A DNA stretch of 64,000 nucleotides, from NCBI GenBank assembly GCA_951804985.1, contig OX638130.1, forward strand, positions 113,287,593 through 113,351,592, in the 5' to 3' direction. The position numbers and the translations under genes were made by a program. The notes under the pieces are model-generated. The model ran no database searches and was not told the origin of the DNA. It saw only the letters and a list, made by a program, of their open reading frames with translations. Below, piece by piece: positions 37,921-48,905 of the stretch (position 1 is the stretch's first letter; each line of letters opens with the position of its first letter). Source of the stretch: Dryomyza anilis. Its lineage: Eukaryota > Arthropoda > Insecta > Diptera > Dryomyzidae.

Positions 37921-38299
37921 AAAATTTCGGTCAATTAATTTATTTTGAAAAGAAAATATTAGAATAATATTCTTCATTTTGAATATTTTATTAATTAATA
38001 ATATAAACAATTTACAAAAAAAAATTTAATTATTCATTGACGATTCAAATTCACAATATTGAATATTTCGTTCTTCATGTTGACTATAGTGTGACTAATT
38101 TTATAAATATAATCATATCATCATATTGATGAATTTTTTCTATGTGCATTTATTTTTACTACATTCTGCATTTATTTATTTTTATATATGTATATGTTGA
38201 AATATTACATCTGCATTTTTTAAAATCTGTAGCCTCCAAAAGCATTTATTATAAATAAATATTTTAAAAATACATATATTTTTTATACAATGTAAAAAA
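37921..38299. other. Very AT-rich stretch, nothing identified
   Basis: AATATT-rich complex DNA with no supportable element. Confidence 0.5.
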
Positions 38300-38420
38300 T
38301 GTTAAATAATGTGTAGACTTTGTAAAAATAATGTAGACAATGGTAACAATTTTGTAGTTTATTTTAACAATTATGTCGTATATAATCGACAATACAACTG
38401 TGGTAAACTTATGAAAATTA
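38300..38420. repeat. Outlying copies of the 21-bp TGTAGACTATGTAAACAA family
   Basis: Four or five diverged units (GTGTAGACTTTGTAAAAATAA, ATGTAGACAATGGTAACAAT, TTGTAGTTTATTTTAACAAT) lie 1.3 kb left of the main array at 39.7-40.5 kb, in the same orientation. Confidence 0.65.
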
Positions 38421-39699
38421 TGTCAAAATTATTATAAGTAATAAAGCAAAAAATTAAATATTCCATTAGAAAAGTTTGGAAGACTCTGCGAATAATTCAG
38501 TATACAATGCCTACCTATTTGGAGCTAGTAATATTATTATGCTCAATTATTAATGATTAAAAATTAATTTATAATGCTAAAAACTTTTTCAATTAACTCT
38601 CAATATTTCGCATAAGGTCAACTTTCAAGTATTTTAATTTGAAAATAGTTTTAGTGCAATAAGCTGCATAATGATTTTTAATTTTAAACCTTTTGTAGTG
38701 CTGCTTATTTACGCTTCGCTATGTCAAAAAAAAACACTTTTTCCGTTAAGAATTTGCTTTATATATTTTTTTTTTAATTGCTTGTAATTATTATTATTTT
38801 GTGCATACTTAACATTTTTAATTAAAGCTCTTTATTTTCTCATCACTTAACATGCCGTAGCACTAACTACTACGACTTTACTGGCTGGCTGATCCTGCCA
38901 CTTGCAACACTCCTCAACTCTACTCGACTCTCTTCGAGTTTCTACCACTCTCCTCCATTTTTCTCTACTTTTCTCGACTCTGCCGGGTCACTTGAGTCTT
39001 GTAGTCCGTCCATGGAGTCGTAAATGACCTCAACGCACCGTGCCCTGTCCTGCTCTGCTCTGTTGGCCTGCCCTCTACTTTGGCCACTTCAATTTGAGCT
39101 TAAACCATTTTATGCTGTTTTAAATAATTGCTGAACATTTATGATGCCATTAATAATTTCATATCTTTCAGCATTTTATCCACGTTGATTTGCACTCTTT
39201 CTTCACCCAACTTCTGCTTTGTCTTCATTGCCTTTTACTGCCTTATTTCATACTTCTTGCTTATTTTCTGCTTTTTTGCGCTTTGTACGCGCGGCACTCA
39301 CGCTGCTCTGTTAGTCGGTCTGAGACAAGTTCATTACAACATCAATCTTCAGCGCCAAGACTCAAGATTTTAGCCACATCGTTTCTGGGATTTTCTGCAT
39401 TTTCTTCGGCTGCTTTATTCTGCCTCTTCGTCGCTTAATTTTGCAACCACCTTGTTTTTGATCCTTTGGCTTAGCTGCTTTTGTATCCTTGGTCCTTGTT
39501 GCTGTTGTTTTCCGCGCTGAGTGGACATTACTTTGTTTGTATTATTACATAGTACTATTTTCTTTTTGTTATTTTCTACTTTTTGTACTGCTTTAGTGTT
39601 GCCTTAGATAGTCCGTCAGTGTTGGCAAGTACTACGTTTTCAAATTATCTACCTTTTTGTAGAAATATGGCGTAGATTACATTGAAATTTAAAAATCAT
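38421..39699. other. Noncoding stretch with a pyrimidine-rich, GC-richer segment
   Basis: 38870-39080 is C/T-rich and built of loosely repeated ACTCTACTCGACTCTC and CTCTCC words, with CTGCTCTGCTCTG at about 39050. It continues T/C-rich to 39500. Two overlapping 81-82-codon frames (39128-39438) have no domain and no supported splice sites. Possibly a polypyrimidine intronic segment. Confidence 0.5.
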
Positions 39700-40460
39700 A
39701 GAGTAAACAATACAGAAAAGTATGTAAACGGGGTAAACAATTGTATGGAATAAGTAAACTATGATGTAGACTTTGTAAACAATAATGTAGACTATGTAAA
39801 TCGTTAGGTAGACTATGTAAACAATTATGTAGACTATGTAAACAATTATGTAGACTACGTTAACTTTTTATATAATATATGTTAACTACTTAAAATCGTT
39901 TGAATGTAAACAATGACTTGTACTACGTAAATTTTTATTTGGGCTATGTAGAAAGTTAGGTAGAATATTCCAAATTGTTGTAGACTATTTAAGAAAAATG
40001 TCAAATATAAAAATCAATAAAAGGCTACATAAAGTACTAAAAAAGCAGTACTCTACGTAAAGCATAATGTTGACTATATAAAAAATTAGGTAGAATATGT
40101 AAACAAAAATGTGGACAATGTTTAAGATTTATACAGACTGCGTAAATTACAATACATTTTGCAGACTATGTATATTATGTTGTGGCCTATGTATAAAATA
40201 ATGCAGACTATGTAAACAATTATGTAGACTCTGTAAACTATTTTGTAGACTTTTAAACTGTATAAATTATAAAGTAAACTATGTAAACAATTACCAGACG
40301 GAGTATACAAATATGTAGACCATGTAAAGAATTATATAGACTATGTAAACAATTGTTTAGACTATGTAAAGAATTATTTAGACTATGTAAATAATTGCAT
40401 TTACAAGTATTTATATACGAAAAATTATTTTTATAGTGTAAACAATTATAAAAAAACTAT
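39700..40460. repeat. 21-bp degenerate array, core TAGACTATGTAAACAATTA
   Basis: About 30 units with the best-preserved run at 39765-39860 and again at 40195-40400. Many units have GTAGACTTTG, GTAGAATATG or GTGGACAATG variants. Start codons arise on the minus strand, but the 62-codon frame there is compositional. Confidence 0.88.
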
Positions 40461-40785
40461 TAATGAAATTGCTTTACAATATTGCGTATTATAAAATTCA
40501 TTTAAATTGTTTACAATTACTCGTTACATTATAAATATTTCATCCCAACACTACATATCGTTTTCTAAAGTGCAAAGAAGACATTTTACTTACCAGGTTG
40601 AGTTGAGAATGAAAAAAACGTAGTGAAGCATAAAATAAGAAAATCAAATTGAATTAAGCTCACAATATTTCCTGCTGTTCATGCTCACTAATGAGAGTGA
40701 TTTTTTTGCATTTACTTTCAACCTTCTACAGTTCTAAATATTGTGTTGCAGCAAAAATATATAATATAGAAAAAAAATATATTAC

Positions 40786-40858
40786 CTGCTGGTTGTAACA
40801 TCCATCTCCACTGTCACTGTTTGATTGGGGAGCACGAACACGCGCACTTGAGGATGCG
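40786..40858 (-). CDS. Probable internal exon (73 nt) of an unidentified minus-strand gene
   Basis: On the minus strand the segment has a textbook acceptor (branch-like CTAAT at 40880-40884, then GATTTTCTTTAG) and a good donor (CAG before GTAATA). GC content is about 55% against roughly 25-30% nearby. Two frames are open. Skipping one base gives 24 codons including RAPQSNSDSGDGCYNQQ, with an intron in phase 2 before and phase 0 after. Skipping two gives 23 codons including VRVFVLPNQTVTVEMDV, phases 1 and 2, a beta-strand-like pattern. The zero frame has a stop. I cannot choose securely or name the gene. Neighbouring sequence is intron-like; the next minus-strand candidate in transcription order is at 22426-22471. 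It could be an alternative cassette exon. Confidence 0.55.
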
Positions 40859-41856
40859 CTAAAGAAAATCATTGTTGTAATTAGTTGCAGCAACTATCTT
40901 TCTTTTTTTTTTCTTTTTTTTATTTGTACTGTCAATATAAATATATTGTAAATAGGATTTCAAGCTTAATGCAGTTATAATGTCACTTAAATGAAGCACA
41001 GATCGCAAAAGGCGGCGTAAAGCATAAAGAAAATAACAACCCCCAGCTAAACTTGTAGCGATATAGTAGTAGAAAAAATGAAATTAGTTTCAAAGGTTGT
41101 ATTTGAAAGGCGCTCAGCTAATTAGGCTGCAATTAAAATGTCCAGCAGCAGTAGCTACTACAATTTACATAATTGCTCTAAAGGTCTTAATGCTTTTGTA
41201 GTTTTTATTTTTTGTACTACAAAGTCATTTTTAAAACATTTATATATTTATATTTGCATTTATGTGTTTAAAGTTTAACTGCTAATTAGAAAAAAAGATA
41301 GCAGAATGTATTTAAAAATAATTTGAATTAGACTAAAACTTAAAAAAAACTAAAATCGTAAATTTTAATAACAAATTAATATGTTTGTGGTAAATATAAA
41401 AATTATTATCATAATGATAAATATATGATTTTAATAACAAGAATAATAATAATATATTATTTATGTTTTCATCAATAAAACTATGTTTTCAGTAAAAATA
41501 CTTTATTGCTTTACATGAAAATATTCGTTAGTAAAAACAAATTTTGTACCAAAAAGTACTAATTATGTTTACTGTTATTAATCTATTGTTTGTAGCAATT
41601 ATCAATATGTTTGTGTTTCAAATAGTTTTTAGTATTTTGTTTGTTGTTATTATAATTTTAATTTGAAACAATACGTTTGAGTTAAAAATGTTTGTATAAT
41701 TTACTACTAAACAATTAATATGCTTGTGTTATTATAGTTATATCTGCTGTCAAGTTTTGAATTTAATAAAATGATTTCGCCAAGAAATTCATCTAGTTCG
41801 TTCGTAAAAATTACTTTTCTACATACAAATTATAATGTTACTTTAAACATAAAACT
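40859..41856. other. Intron-like AT-rich stretch
   Basis: Contains the branch site and pyrimidine tract of the minus-strand exon at its left edge, then AT-rich DNA. No further feature supported. Confidence 0.5.
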
Positions 41857-41945
41857 GTTTGTTGCAAACATAATATTGCTTGTTGCAAACATAAAAGTGT
41901 TTGTTTCAAACATTTTATTGTTTATTGCAAACATAAAATGTTTAT
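41857..41945. repeat. Four ~21-bp units with GTTTGTTGCAAAC palindrome
   Basis: Units GTTTGTTGCAAACATAATAT, GCTTGTTGCAAACATAAAAG, GTTTGTTTCAAACATTTTAT and GTTTATTGCAAACATAAAAT are in tandem. Each has an imperfect inverted repeat GTTTG...CAAAC. Single degenerate relatives lie on either side (41500-41700, 41945-41990). Confidence 0.75.
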
Positions 41946-42239
41946 AAAACTAATAATATTATTGTTTATTGAAAAAATAAACATTTTTATATTAAAAATG
42001 TCCGTCATAATATTTTAAACGGTAAAAAAAATATATTTATTCAATATATAAAAAAAGACAAAACAAAAATATTATAAAAACCCTAAAATTGTGCTCAAGT
42101 GTGTTATTGTATATATGTGTCTCAGTGTTTGTGTGGCTGCCCTCGTCACTGTGTTTGTGCAACATTTGTGCATAATGTGAACACGATACGATGTGCATTG
42201 ATTGCAAATTTGATGTGTACGCTGAAGAGGAACGCTGAA

Positions 42240-42795
42240 CAATGGCGGCAATTGAACCAACAACAACAGTAGCAGCAGCAACTGTTGCTACCGCAATTAC
42301 GACAACAGTTGCAATGACAACAATATCGGTAGCACCAGCAACGTGCTGTGCTGCTGTCAAATGCTATGATGTGCTATGTGTTTCACACTCAACGAAGAAC
42401 GAACAAAGACGAAGGCGGTTGGCTACACATGGCTTTTAGTGTTGTTGTCATCATCGTCATCATCAGAGGCAGCAATGGCTTAAATGACATGTTAATGGTA
42501 TTAAAATTGTCATCACCATCAGATCGGCACAAGGTGGTCGACAAGGATTTGCCAGACTACGACGCTACTAGCAACAAAAAAAGCCGCCCGCATAATGGTG
42601 ACAACACTTTCGATACCTTCTGCGATGATGCAATTAATAGGAGCAACCGGTTCAACAATCGACCGACTAAATAATGCAGACAATGGAGCCGGTTCAAAGC
42701 ATTTGCTTCGCTTTAGAATTCCTACGCTTTACCGTCTTCACGTTCAACTGGCAAAGCGTTTGGATTCTGAAACGAATTCTATGCTGAAGTGTTAA
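42240..42795 (+). other. GC-richer block with overlapping open frames; possible exon or decayed gene
   Basis: About 550 bp of markedly higher GC with three overlapping plus-strand frames. 42242-42439 is Ala/Thr-rich from CAA/GCA triplets. 42348-42674 has a charged, non-repetitive second half (includes VVDKDLPDYDATSNKKSRPH). 42595-42795, in the next frame, carries LLRFRIPTLYRLHVQLAKRL. An acceptor-like GTTGTTGTCATCATCGTCATCATCAG-type tract ends at about 42468, just before that charged half, so a terminal exon of about 206 nt ending at 42674 is conceivable. The frame change could also mean a frameshifted relic. No domain recognised. Confidence 0.25.
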
Positions 42796-42885
42796 AAACT
42801 AAAGCAAAAAAAAAATATATTTGAAATTAAAAATATAAATGAAAAATAATAAGAAATCGTTGAGATAAAAGTTTACAATTTGTAA

Positions 42886-43965
42886 AAATATCAAAATATC
42901 AAAATATTAAAATATCAAAATATCAAAATATCGAAATATCAAAATATCAAAATATCAAAATATCAAAATATCAAAATATCAAAATATCAAAATATCAAAA
43001 TATCAAAATATCAAAATATCAAAATATCAAAATATCAAAATATCAAAATATCAAAATATCAAAATATCAAAATATCAAAATATCAAAATATCAAAATATC
43101 AAAAAATCAAAATATCAAAATATCAAAATATCAAAATATCAAAATATCAAAATATCAAAATATCAAAATATCAAAATATCAAAATATCAAAATATCAAAA
43201 TATCAAAATATCAAAATATCAAAATATAAAAATATCAAAATATCAAAATATCAAAATATCAAAATATCAAAATATATGAAAATATCACAATATCACAATA
43301 TCAAAATATCAAAATATCAAAATATCAAAATATTAAAACATCAAAATATCAAAACATCAAAATATCAAAATATCAAAATATCAAAATATCAAAATATCAA
43401 ATTATCAAAATATCAAAATATCAAAATATCAAAATATCAAAATATCAAAATATCAAAATATCAAAATATCAAAATATCAAAATATCAAAATATCAAAATA
43501 TCAAAATATCAAAATATCAAAATATCAAAATATCAAAATATCAAAATATCAAAATATCAAAATATCAAAATATCAAAATATCAAAATATCAAAATATCAA
43601 AATATCAAAATATCAAAATATCAAAATATCAAAATATCAAAATATCAAAATATCAAAATATCAAAATATCAAAATATCAAAATATCAAAATATCAAAATA
43701 TCAAAATATCAAAATATCAAAATATCAAAATATCAAAATATCAAAATATCAAAATATCAAAATATCAAAATATCAAAATATCAAAATATCAAAATATCAA
43801 AATATCAAAATATCAAAATATCAAAATATCAAAATATCAAAATATCAAAATATCAAAATATCAAAATATCAAAATATCAAAATATCAAAATATCAAAATA
43901 TCAAAATATCAAAATATCAAAATATCAAAATATCAAAATATCAAAATATCAATATATCAAAAAAT
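42886..43965. repeat. AATATCAA octamer satellite, about 134 copies
   Basis: Two homogeneous blocks (42886-43275 and 43400-43960) flank a variant-rich junction at 43276-43400 with ATATGAAAATATCACAATATCACA and ATTAAAACATCAAAA-type units. The apparent 247-codon frame 43276-44019 is a Lys-Ile-Ser-Lys-Tyr-Gln-Asn octapeptide readout of three octamers and is not a gene. Confidence 0.98.
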
Positions 43966-44708
43966 CTAAAATTATTATTTGAATACATACATAGATTTAA
44001 ATTAAATTTATATACATAAAATTTTAAAGATAAAAACTTCGCAAACCCAAATACAAAAATTTTAAAATAAGAAATATCGATTATTGTATATTATGAGGCA
44101 GTTTTTACATTATCTTTGCAAATTATTTTTTTTTTCTACTACCCAAGTAATTTAAAAGTTTTTTCTGTACTCATTCCAACGTTACTTTTTCACAACTCAC
44201 ATTTCTACCACAACACGTCCCCCAACCAATTTAGTAAAAGCGAAAAAAATTTGATATACACGATTCTACTTCAAAGAAATTCTAATCAGCGTAAATTCCA
44301 ATTTAAATACTCGAGTTTACGTTATACAACGACTACAACAACAAGAACCACAATAGCAAAAATATAAAACTAGAGCATGAGTAAAGAAAAAAATCCATAT
44401 CATTTTATCATTATCATCATCATCTTATTTAAGCCACGATTATTTTAGCTTCAGTGCGTTTCGTTTTCGTATTTACCACATTGCATACTTTTGGGCGCTT
44501 TGTCTTGCTAGCCAGCTCATTTAACAAGCCTGACACAAGTTTAAAATTTCATTTTCAAAGCTTAAAACTATTGTCGCGAAAATCTAATGAGTTTCCAGAT
44601 GACCGAAGATTGTGCAACACTATTTTTTTTAGTTTTACAATGTAATTTAAATATAATTTTTAGGGAATGTTTTGAGAATTTAAACTATTCCTTATTTTAT
44701 TAAAATAA
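43966..44708. other. AT-rich stretch; no gene seen
   Basis: Short frames at 44116-44367 and 44454-44645 are Ser/Phe/Thr-rich and unsupported by splice sites. A CATCATCATC tract lies at about 44408-44426. Confidence 0.5.
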
Positions 44709-44885
44709 AAATATGAGAGTATGAAAATATAAGAATATGAAAACATAATAATATGAAAAGATGAAAATATGAAAATATGAAAATATGAAAATATGATAAT
44801 ATGAAAATATGATAATATAAAAATATGAAAATATGAACATATGAAAATAATTATAGATCAAATGATGAACATATGATAATTTAAA
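44709..44885. repeat. Short degenerate ATGAAAAT octamer array
   Basis: About 20 units of ATGAAAAT with ATGATAAT, ATAAGAAT and ATGAACAT variants. The unit differs from the AATATCAA array by one base (TATGAAAA against TATCAAAA). Confidence 0.88.
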
Positions 44886-45131
44886 AATTATTTACTATTA
44901 TAAAATTATGCAAAACTTGAAACTTAATTTAAACAAAATCTTCCAGCTTTAACGCATACGTCACGCTATGCTAGAGCGCCTTAAACTATGCTTTTATTAC
45001 GTTTCATTTTCCGCATACTTATCTGCTTATTTCCAACGCACCGGCTTTGGTCGTCATCTTTGTAAATTTAGCTATTGTAGTTGTTGTAGTCTGAAACTCA
45101 TTAAATGCGTCAAATTATTCATGAAGTAAAA

Positions 45132-45312
45132 TTAAATACCCGGAAATATTATGTGAATTTTCAGCACCTTTTTCGCCAAATAGATATGATGGGCGCACAC
45201 AATCACAAACGAGCCAACCGCAGCAAGAACTGATAACGTGCGCCGCCATAACTTAGGGTGAGTTAGGGTAGAAGTTGGAGTTGATATTTGGGTGTCTTGT
45301 GAACTAACAAAT
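45132..45312 (-). other. Minus-strand exon candidate encoding a hydrophobic segment
   Basis: Between in-frame stops, the minus strand is open for about 59 codons in GC-richer DNA. It reads a Ser/Thr-rich lead, two arginines (LWRR), then a hydrophobic stretch SVLAAVGSFVIVCAHHIYLA followed by lysines, the pattern of a single membrane helix with a basic stop-transfer end. A possible acceptor is CATTTGTTAG (about 45303-45312), and a possible donor is CCGG before GTATTT at 45139. Both are mediocre. The plus strand over 45165-45256 is also open after TGTGAATTTTCAG and ends in TAG, so strand is uncertain. No homologue recognised. Confidence 0.22.
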
Positions 45313-45689
45313 GTTTAAACGCTATTTATAAAGTGTTGATTTTTTTCTTCCTTTTCTGTTTTTGCGTAATACTCATATTCAACTGCTTCCACTATTTGAC
45401 CGCACAGCCGGTAAGAAAACCACCCTTTTGGCCACTGTAGCCTTGTTAACAATTATTGCAACGCTCGAAAATTATGCAAAGACAAACGCGTCAAGACATT
45501 CTACGGCAATTGCCATTCAGTTTGAGCACTGTTGTAAGGTACTACGAAATAATATCCAAATGAAATAAACTCCAAAAGTTTTATGAAATTTACTACAACA
45601 TTTCGGCATTTTCACAATTTGCCATTGGCACATTTCATCTGTTAAACATTTCATTGTTTCCATATTTAAGTATTTTCATTGAAGTATTT
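45313..45689. other. Mixed-composition stretch with a 54-codon plus-strand frame
   Basis: After the acceptor-like CTTCCACTATTTGACCGCAC + AG (ending at 45408), one frame stays open to 45568 and includes TTLLATVALLTIIATLENYA. It lacks an ATG, and no donor or downstream exon supports it. Confidence 0.25.
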
Positions 45690-46155
45690 TATGAAATTAC
45701 GAATTCATGAAACTATAAAATTATGAAATTATGAAATAATAAGATTATGAAATTATGAAATTATAAAATTATGAAATTATGAAATTATGCAATTATGAAA
45801 TTATGAAATTATAAAATTATGAAATTATGAAATTATGAAATTGTGAAATTATGAAATTATGAAATTATGAAATTATGAAATTATGAAATTACGAAATTAT
45901 GAAATTATAAAATTATGAAATTATGAAATTATGAAATTATGATATTATGAAATTATGAAATTATGAAATTATGAAATTATGAAATTATGAAATTATGAAA
46001 TTATGAAATTATGAAATTATGAAATTATGAAATTATGAAATTATGAAATTATGAAATTATGAAATTATGAAATTATGAAATTATGAAATTATGAAATTAT
46101 GAAATTATTAAATTATGAAATTATTAAATTATGAAATTATGAAAATTTTAAATTA
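45690..46155. repeat. GAAATTAT octamer array, first block
   Basis: About 55 units of GAAATTAT with occasional AAAATTAT, GATATTAT and TAAATTAT variants, homogeneous in 45950-46110. It is identical in unit and orientation to the array at 47.8-48.9 kb. Confidence 0.96.
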
Positions 46156-47490
46156 TTATAAAAAGTTATATTAATTTTTGTACTTTATTCTATTGGTTGT
46201 TTTTTCACTGGGGCTTATTTCGTAGCAACATTTCGTATTTGCTTTGGCTACTACTACGTTGAGTTCAACTTAAACTTCAACTTCAAGACCTCCGCCTTCT
46301 GCCCCTGTTACTGCATACTACTGCTCATTATCCTGTGCACCTCCTGCTTTATCTACTGAAGAAGGCTGCTGCCGCTGTTTAAGTCCTAATGCTGGTCTGT
46401 CTGTCGCAACCGCCTGCTTAATTAACGTCTTCTTCTCAGGCACTACATGTTGTCATTGTCTATGTCTCAGCAACATCAGGAGCAGCAGCATCAGCATCAG
46501 CGTCAGCAGCAACATCAGACAATGTTGGCAAAATTAAAGGATAACGTTATCCTTACTGTCGACCCATGACAACAGCAACAAAAAACCCACCACTACACCA
46601 CCCTTGACATTATGCCACGTCTATGCCGTTGTCGTCTTGCCTCGACAAGCATAAAAATTATGCAAATTTCTTGGTGCAAGAAGGTTAAGAGTTTTGGTGT
46701 CACTGGCTATGCTGTATTTTTTTCTCCATCGCTGTCTCTTTTTGTTTTTTTCCTCTATTTCTTCATCTTCTTTTAGTTCTTCCACTTTTAATACTTCTTC
46801 CATATACATTTTGCTTTTATGCCCTCGTGCGCTGTAACTCGTTTTTCGCTCCTTTTTCACTTAATGAGTTTTCAGGGTTAACTTTGGTTTAGCAACATTC
46901 ACTCATTCATTAATGAGAAAATTGTGTTAAATTTTGTGGGTCGCATAAAATGTGCTTCATTATAGAAATGTTTTTTTTCGTTTCTGCTTTTTTTATTTTT
47001 TGCAAAATTTTGCTAGGATTTTGTTTAGACTGTCCGCCTACGGCCTCTAATCTTTTGAAATATTTTAATGAAATTTTGTACGTTTCGCTGCGTAGTTTTA
47101 GGCGATCAGATAAAACCATAAAATGCCCAATAACTAAATTTTGACAGTTAACATTTATGCTTTTTTTGCTGCGATTTATTTTATTTTTAAGCCGTTTTAT
47201 CAGAATGAATTTTTTCAACAATTTTAAATTCCACTTGCAGTCATGTATATAAAAAAGTACAATAAAATGTTGAATAATATGAAAAGATAAAATAAATTAA
47301 AAAATGTATATTTTGCAATAATTACATTTAATCCAAATCCAAAAATCAATCAATTTTGCGTAACCAGAAAATTGCATATTGCAAAATTTTCTATTAATTT
47401 TGTATTACGTAAATGGATTTATTTTGTGTGTTTGTTGCGTGGTGTGTCGTTTCGTTCGTCTTGTGTGTATTTTGCAATTACATTTGGCAG
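46156..47490. other. Noncoding stretch between two identical octamer arrays
   Basis: 46250-46620 is GC-richer with CTGCTG, CAGCAGCATCAGCATCAGC-type triplets and TCTTCTTC. 46740-46810 is a TTCTTCTTTT tract. A 103-codon minus-strand frame (46910-47221) is Lys-rich with no domain. No gene is supported. Confidence 0.5.
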
Positions 47491-47586
47491 GTTGCGGCAA
47501 TGGCAATGCGAACAGAAAGCAATGGTGGCTCAAATGCTGCTCACTATCGCACAGACAGTCAAATCATTGGCTCAAATAGAGCATAA
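47491..47586 (+). other. Weak terminal-exon candidate (31 codons plus stop)
   Basis: GTATTTTGCAATTACATTTG + GCAG precedes a GC-richer segment. In the zero frame it reads a polar peptide including RTESNGGSNAAHYRTDSQII and ends at TAA (47584-47586). The next frame is also open, far further (to 47698, Gln/Leu/Lys-rich), and the third is open for 28 codons, so open-frame evidence is weak. The acceptor is moderate. No family recognised. Confidence 0.2.
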
Positions 47587-47799
47587 ACTCAGCTGCCAGC
47601 TTAACCGCAAAATGTCAGTGCAGTTGCTGTTAATGTTAGTCATAATTCAATCACAATATATACTGAGAAAAATTCTATTTTTACGAAAAAAAAAATAAAT
47701 TTGAATATTAATAAATTCTAAAACATAAAATTTATATGAAATATTAAAATTTTAAAATTTAAAAATATGAAATAATAAATATATAAAATTTTGAAGTTA
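47587..47799. other. AT-rich flank of octamer array
   Basis: Grades from complex sequence into AAAATTT-rich proto-array DNA. Confidence 0.5.
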
Positions 47800-48905
47800 C
47801 AAATTTATGAAATTATAAAATTTTTAAATTATAAAATTTTGAAGTTATGAAATTATGAAATTATGAAATTATGCAATTATGAAACTATGAAATTATGAAA
47901 TTATGAATTTATGAAATTATGAAATTATGAAATTATGAAATTATGAAATTATGAAATTATGAAATTATGAAATTATGAAATTATGAAACTATGAAATTAT
48001 GAAATTATGATATTCTGAAATTTTGAAACTATGTAATTATGAAATGATAAAATTATGAATTTATTAAATTATGAAATTATAAAATTATGAAATTATGAAA
48101 TTATGAAATTATGAAAGTATGAAATTATGAAATTATGAAATTATGAAATTATGAAATTATGAAATTATAAATTTATGAAATTATGGAATTATAAAATTAT
48201 GAAATTATTAAATTATGAAATTATGAAACTATGAAATTATGAAGTTATGAAGTTATGAAATTATGAAATTATGAAACTATGAAATTATGAAATTATGAAA
48301 CTAAGTAATTATGAAGTTATAAAATTATGAAATTATGAAGTTATGAAATTATAAATTTATGAAATTATTAAATTATGAGATTATGAAATTATGAAATTAT
48401 GAAATTACGAAATTATGAAAATATGAAACTATGAAATTATGATATTCCGAAACTATGTAATTATGAATTTATTAAATTATGAATTTATTATATTATGAAA
48501 TTATAAAATTATGAAATTATTAAACTATAAAATTATGAAATTATGAAATTATGAAATTATGAAATTATGAAATTATGAAATTATGAAATTATGATATTAT
48601 GATATTATGAAATTATGAAATTATGAAATTATGAAATTATGAAATTATGAAATTATGAAATTATGAAATTATGAAACTATGAAATTATGAAGTTATAAAA
48701 TTAGTAAATTATGAAATTATGAAAATATGAAATTATAAATTTATGAAATCATTAAATTATGAGTTTATGAAATTATGAAATTATTAAATTATTAAATTAT
48801 TAAATTATTAAATTATGAAATTATAAAATTATGAAATTATGAAATTATGAAACTATAAAATTATGAAATTTTGAAATTATAAAAATTTTAAATTATGAAA
48901 TTTTA
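47800..48905. repeat. GAAATTAT octamer array, second block
   Basis: About 135 units with more variants than the first block (GAAACTAT, GAAGTTAT, GATATTCT, GAATTTAT), some recurring together at intervals (for example GATATTCTG..., GAAACTATGTAATTATGAA at about 48009-48036 and again at 48440-48463), which suggests internal duplication of a block of roughly 430 bp. Confidence 0.96.

Noticed and set aside
40594..40780. Second minus-strand exon ending at the strong donor GTAAGT (40593-40588)
   Set aside because: The donor CCTG|GTAAGT is good, but every reading from an upstream AG contains stops, and the stretch before it is T-rich without an acceptor.
42886..43965. CRISPR-like array
   Set aside because: Perfect short tandem units with no spacers; eukaryotic satellite.
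43276..44019. 247-codon KISKYQNI repeat protein
   Set aside because: A direct readout of the AATATCAA octamer.
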